From assembly GCA_022839105.1 (NCBI GenBank), contig JALHDH010000129.1, forward strand, positions 1-8,327: a stretch of DNA of 8,327 nt. Direction: 5' to 3'. The first letter of the stretch is position 1; the number at the start of each line of letters is the position of its first letter. This DNA comes from a bacterium. GTDB taxonomy: Bacteria; Vulcanimicrobiota; Xenobia; Xenobiales; Xenobiaceae. The position numbers were made by a program, and so were the translations under genes. Below the pieces are notes generated by a model. The model was not told where the DNA came from, did no database searches, and worked only from the letters and a program-made list of their open reading frames with translations. This document shows positions 5,419-8,327 of the stretch, piece after piece.

Positions 5419-6609
5419 ATGAACCAACCCGAGAGCCAGTTCCTACCCCCGGAGGGCGTCACTCCCCTCGACCAGGCCAGCGAGCTCGTCAGGTTGGCCG
5501 ACGCGCGCCAGCCCCGGTCGTCGCGTGTCATGGTCCGGGACCTCCTGGATCGGGGGTTCCTGGAGGCCGAGGACTCGGCGTGGCTGGCCCGCCCTGTGTC
5601 CCCCCTGGATCCCCGGACGGGCTTCGACCGCGTGGAGGGCATGCTGCTGGGGCTCGCCATCGGCGACGCGCTGGGACGCCCGGAGGGCGGTGCCGGCTGG
5701 GAGCGCAGGGCCCGCTTCGGCGAGCGTCGGGACTACCTGCCGAACACCCACACCGGGCTGCCCCTGGGCTACCCATCGGACGACACGCAGCTCGCCTTCT
5801 GGACGGTCGAGCACCTGCTGGCCCACGGCCACGTCGAGCCCGAAGCCCTGGCCCGCGCCTTCACGGCGGGTGGAAGGATCTTCGGGATCGGGCATACCGT
5901 CCGGGAGGCTCTCGGGCGGCTCAAGCGCGGGATCCCCTGGGAGAAGGCCGGCCCCAGGTCTGCCGGCAACGGGGCGCTCATGCGCATCGCCCCGGTCCTG
6001 CTCCCCCACCTGCGCCAGCCCTCTCCCGATCTCTGGAGCGACGCCCTGCTGGCGGGGATGGTGACGCACAACGACCGGGCCTCCAACGCCTCCTGCGTGG
6101 CCATGGTCCGGGTGCTCTGGGACCTTCTGTCGATGCAGTCTGCCCCCGACCCCTCCTGGTGGGTGCAGGCCTGGGTCGAGCCGGCCCGCGAGATCGAGGG
6201 CGCCACCCGCTACCGGGCCCGGTCGCCGAGGTTCTCGGACTGGGACGGCCCCCTCTGGAGGTTCGTCGAGGAGCAGGTCCCGGCGGCCCTGGCCCGCGGC
6301 CTGGACGACGTGGACGACACTGGTTGGCACTCCGGCGCCTACCTGCTGGAGACCGTGCCGACCGTGCTGTTCCTCCTGTCCCGCTACGGCGATGACCCCG
6401 AGGAGGCCCTGGTCCGGGCCGCCACCGACACCTGGGACAACGACACGGTGGCCGCCCTGGTAGGCGCCGCAGTCGGGGCCTTGCATGGCCGCGCGGGCCT
6501 GCCTCGGCGTTGGGTCGAGAAGCACTCGGGTTGCATCCGGCGCGGGGACGACGGCACGATCTTCCGCCTCCTGGACCAGGCCCGGGAGCGGTTCTGGGAT
6601 CGGACCTGA
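5419..6609 (+). CDS. ADP-ribosylglycohydrolase (ARH/DraG) family protein
   Basis: A 396-residue protein. A 70-residue helical N-terminal extension (VRLADARQPRSSRVMVRDLLDRGFLEAED region) precedes the ARH fold, which opens with VEGMLLGLAIGDALGR (72-87). Metal-binding signatures are SDDT (120-123) and DNDT (340-343), the latter the D-x-D-T that in ARH enzymes coordinates two Mg ions with the first Asp pair. In between lie GNGALMRIAPVLL and MVTHNDRASNAS, also family-typical, and the DNDT is followed by the usual small-residue helix VAALVGAAVGALHG. Such enzymes remove ADP-ribose from proteins, nucleic acids or small metabolites; the substrate here is unknown. The start at ATG 5419 is set by AAGGAGGT (5407-5414); the frame is open to a TTG at 5338, but that lies inside the promoter. 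Around the second metal motif the common GGD-x-D-T reads TWDNDT, so the Gly pair is replaced while the metal ligands are kept. Confidence 0.88.
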   Translation: MNQPESQFLPPEGVTPLDQASELVRLADARQPRSSRVMVRDLLDRGFLEAEDSAWLARPVSPLDPRTGFDRVEGMLLGLAIGDALGRPEGGAGWERRARFGERRDYLPNTHTGLPLGYPSDDTQLAFWTVEHLLAHGHVEPEALARAFTAGGRIFGIGHTVREALGRLKRGIPWEKAGPRSAGNGALMRIAPVLLPHLRQPSPDLWSDALLAGMVTHNDRASNASCVAMVRVLWDLLSMQSAPDPSWWVQAWVEPAREIEGATRYRARSPRFSDWDGPLWRFVEEQVPAALARGLDDVDDTGWHSGAYLLETVPTVLFLLSRYGDDPEEALVRAATDTWDNDTVAALVGAAVGALHGRAGLPRRWVEKHSGCIRRGDDGTIFRLLDQARERFWDRT

Positions 6610-6691
6610 GGGCGCCCCTCCGGGCCCGAGGTCCCGGTCGCCTCGAAGCCTTCCGGGCCGGCCCCGCCCGTCTCCCTGCGCGACGAGCGCC

Positions 6692-7807
6692 TCAGGGCGC
6701 AGGCACGGCCAGGGCGCTGAAGACGCCCACGCCCGGATAGAAGGGCGGCCAGTCCGAGGCCAGTCCCTGGAGGCAGAAAAGGTCCAGGAACGGGGCGATG
6801 AGCCAGAGGGCCTGCACGAGCTGGTGCTGGCCCGCGGGCACGAGCAGCGGCGGGAGGAGCACGCCATACCACGGCCGCACCACCTTGGAGAACTTCATGA
6901 GCGCCAGCAGGGCTGCCGGGGCCAGGCCCTCCACGGTGCGCCTCCGGAGCAGCAGGAGGAGCGAGACGGCCAGGGCCATCCACGTGGTGGCCTGGCTGCC
7001 GAAGAAGACCACGCGGCGCCAGGGCTCGGCCAGCCACCACTGCAGGACGAGGCCCATCTCGGGGTCCCGGAGGTTCCAGAAGAAGGGGTTGTTCATCGCC
7101 TCCCAGCTCGGGGTGGAGACCACCATCCGCACCGACGGGTACCAGGGAGAGGCCAGGAGGGTGGGCAGGCAACCCAGGCCGAGGGCCCCCAGGACCCAGG
7201 GCAGGGCGGCCCGGCCCGCGGGCCAACTGCGCACGACGAAGAGCGGGACCAGCAGGACCGGCACAACCTTCACCTGGATGCTCAGGGCGAGCAGCAGCCA
7301 CGCCAGGCCCAGCCGGCGGGGCTGCGCCTCTTCCAGGCGGGGGAGGGCCCAGAGGGCGCCGAGGACCATCGCGTTCTGGAGCGGCTCGAACTGGCCCTCC
7401 CGGGAAGCCCACCAGATCGAGAGCGGCGAGGCCCAGTACAGCACCCCGAGCCAGGCCCGCCCCGAGAGGCGGGCCACCATCCAGGCGTTCCAGGCCTCCA
7501 GCGCGGTCAGGGCCAGGCGGGCGAAGAAGAAGGTGGGCCACACGGCCGCCACGAGCGCGAAGAAGGCCAGGGTGAGGACCGGGTAGTTGTAGCTGCGCTC
7601 GGCCCAGGACACCTCGGCGAAGGCCGGGGCCACCTCGACCAGGGCCAGGTTGGCTGCCGAGAGGCCCCTCTGGTCCACCAGGAGCCCGTACAGGAGCTGG
7701 CGAGCCAGGTCGCCCGTGCTCACCGGGGGCAGCATGCACTGCTGCACGCGGAGCCACAGCACGGCCAGGACGACCAGGAGCAGGATCCCCTTCCAGGACG
7801 GGCGCAC
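6692..7807 (-). CDS. Multi-span GT-C (GT87/DUF2029-like) glycosyltransferase
   Basis: A 371-residue integral membrane protein. The first span follows the start directly (WKGILLLVVLAVLWLRV, about 5-21); about eight to ten spans in all can be picked out, for example YPVLTLAFFALVAAVW, LGLAWLLLALSIQVKVVPVLLVPLFVV and WMALAVSLLLLL. An Asp in the first outer loop (STGDLARQL), a YPVLTLAF segment, SPLSIWWASREGQFEPLQNA and the LS-x-Q-VK-x-x-P helix follow the pattern of polyprenyl-phosphate-mannose/glucose-dependent GT-C enzymes of the GT87 type, which glycosylate lipids or envelope polymers outside the membrane. The start is GTG at 7807, the first usable start on this side of the repeat; only a weak GAGG lies about 15 nt upstream. 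Upstream there is just 20 bp before repeat copy 2, so the native promoter may have been lost. Convergent with the glycohydrolase gene; the 82 bp between them show no T-tailed terminator. Confidence 0.75.
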   Translation of the reverse strand: MRPSWKGILLLVVLAVLWLRVQQCMLPPVSTGDLARQLLYGLLVDQRGLSAANLALVEVAPAFAEVSWAERSYNYPVLTLAFFALVAAVWPTFFFARLALTALEAWNAWMVARLSGRAWLGVLYWASPLSIWWASREGQFEPLQNAMVLGALWALPRLEEAQPRRLGLAWLLLALSIQVKVVPVLLVPLFVVRSWPAGRAALPWVLGALGLGCLPTLLASPWYPSVRMVVSTPSWEAMNNPFFWNLRDPEMGLVLQWWLAEPWRRVVFFGSQATTWMALAVSLLLLLRRRTVEGLAPAALLALMKFSKVVRPWYGVLLPPLLVPAGQHQLVQALWLIAPFLDLFCLQGLASDWPPFYPGVGVFSALAVPAP

Positions 7808-7826
7808 GGCCGCCGACTTCGCCTCG

Positions 7827-7848
7827 CATCGTAAGATAACGGCACCTA
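7827..7848 (+). repeat. Copy 2 of the 22-bp direct repeat
   Basis: Identical to 111-128 over 18 bp and 21 of 22 overall, same orientation. The flanks to the left differ completely from copy 1. On its left is the glycosyltransferase start 20 bp away; on its right the start-less fragment begins immediately. On the minus strand it contains TATCTT, a weak -10-like hexamer that could drive the glycosyltransferase gene. Confidence 0.75.
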
Positions 7849-8119
7849 CGCCGAGGCCCTGCGCAGCCTCAACAACGGTGAGGATCCCGTTCTTTCCGCC
7901 AAGTACCTGGGCCTGACGAACCAGGTCAGCTCGATCGACGTGGCGGACATCCCCGGCCAGAGCGGGGTCGTGGCCTGGAATGGCTCGCACGCGGTGTTCG
8001 TCGACACCCGCAAGGGGAGAACCTGGACTGACGCCTGGGGCGAGAGGAGACCCTACGACGGCACCAACGAGGTCGATGCGGCCGACAACGCCCTCACCAA
8101 CGCGTTCTACTTCCGCTAG
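7835..8119 (+). pseudogene. 3' fragment of a cysteine-peptidase-like or similar secreted protein
   Basis: An open frame of 94 codons runs from the TAA in repeat copy 2 to TAG at 8117-8119. It has no ATG, GTG or TTG near its beginning, yet it reads like a real protein: TYAEALRSLNNGEDPVLSA, then GVVAWNGSHAVFVDTRKG and GERRPYDGTNEVDAADNALTNAFYF. The hydrophobic strand ending in SHAVFVD followed by a polar W/D/G-rich stretch resembles the His-bearing C-terminal part of calpain- or papain-like peptidases, but this is a weak structural analogy. The 5' part is missing, apparently at the repeat. The frame ends cleanly, so the native C terminus is probably present. Confidence 0.55.
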
Positions 8120-8143
8120 GTGCCCGGGCGCGCCCCCCTGGTC

Positions 8144-8160
8144 CGCAAGACGACGGCAGC
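8144..8160 (+). repeat. Degenerate copy 3 of the direct repeat
   Basis: CGCAAGACGACGGCAGC matches 114-130 at 14 of 17 positions; the differences are T to C, T to C and A to G. The TAA of copies 1 and 2 is CAA here. Phase relative to the following open frame is the same as in the other copies. The match may be chance. Confidence 0.35.
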
Positions 8161-8295
8161 CATCCCACAGAGCACCACACCTACAACGGCTCCTGGCAGG
8201 GCCGGGTGGTCGGCGGGTCGGGGGTCACCGGCAGCTACCAGATGCGGAGCGACGAGGGGATCGACTACACGGGGACCTTCGAGGTGGGAAGGTAG
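8149..8295 (+). pseudogene. 3' fragment of a beta-rich (lipoprotein-like) protein
   Basis: A frame open from the degenerate repeat to TAG at 8293-8295 encodes about 48 residues: TYNGSWQGRVVGG, then GVTGSYQMRSDEGIDYTGTFEVGR. The alternating aromatic/Gly/Ser/Thr pattern of short beta strands is typical of beta-sandwich or beta-barrel repeats in secreted or lipid-anchored proteins. No start codon of its own with a ribosome site is visible, so it looks like a gene 3' end. The frame is technically open upstream to 8032, but that part overlaps the other fragment and does not look coding. Function is unknown. Confidence 0.45.
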
Positions 8296-8327
8296 GTCGT
8301 CTTCAGAAGGTGTCCACCGGTGGGGCC

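Noticed and set aside
6605..6696. Imperfect inverted repeat CCTGAGGGCGC / GCGCCTCAGG between convergent genes, as a terminator
   Set aside because: The arms are about 70 bp apart, differ by one base in length, contain the two stop codons and have no T-run.
6384..7834. Long open frames on both strands over the glycosyltransferase region
   Set aside because: They lack the regular hydrophobic spans of the glycosyltransferase frame and are rich in Gly, Pro, Arg and Gln.
111..7848. The 7.7-kb segment as an integrative element bounded by attL/attR
   Set aside because: Direct repeats fit, but no integrase, excisionase, replication or transfer gene is seen, and both flanking frames are broken, so this is not supported beyond the repeat itself.
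8314..8323. 10-bp palindrome CCACCGGTGG near the right edge
   Set aside because: Short and GC-rich with no T-run or adjoining element visible before the window ends; could be chance.

Overview
This is a GC-rich bacterial window (roughly two-thirds G+C or more, judged by eye). Genes are short and mostly monocistronic. They use ATG, GTG and TTG starts, often behind strong Shine-Dalgarno sequences, and one promoter is close to the sigma70 consensus. No rRNA, tRNA or CRISPR array was seen. I cannot place the organism firmly. The make-up (truncated peptidase-like fragment, solitary solenoid protein, zeta-type toxin pair) would suit a poorly sampled environmental lineage, but that is a guess.

Left end (1-1393): the first codons of a minus-strand gene leave the window at base 1, behind a very good ribosome binding site. 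They look like the start of an insertion-sequence transposase reading frame. A 22-bp repeat copy follows at 111-132. Next comes a superfamily I helicase whose normal N-terminal part (a NERD nuclease-like domain in its relatives) is missing.

Middle (1615-4578): a minus-strand toxin-antitoxin pair (zeta/AAA-type toxin, then a 61-residue antitoxin-like protein, overlapping by 26 nt). Divergent from it is a serine beta-lactamase-like hydrolase that seems broken at both ends and lacks its third catalytic motif. Its stop codon abuts the stop of a convergent minus-strand helical-repeat protein of unknown function.

Right-centre (4786-7807): a hotdog-fold acyl-CoA thioesterase-like gene. Then an ADP-ribosylglycohydrolase gene with its own TTGACA promoter, whose -35 region and spacer hold a perfect 14-bp inverted repeat. 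Convergent to it is a multi-membrane-span GT-C/GT87-like glycosyltransferase.

Right end (7827-8327): a second copy of the 22-bp repeat (one mismatch to the first, same orientation, 7.7 kb away) lies 20 bp upstream of the glycosyltransferase start. It runs straight into a start-less 3' gene fragment. A degenerate third copy precedes another start-less 3' fragment. In all three cases the repeat sits at the 5' edge of a truncated reading frame and is read in the same phase. The genes do not form one obvious pathway. The window reads as an accessory region assembled from fragments, with an AT-rich repeat, possibly an insertion-sequence end or recombination site, marking several junctions.
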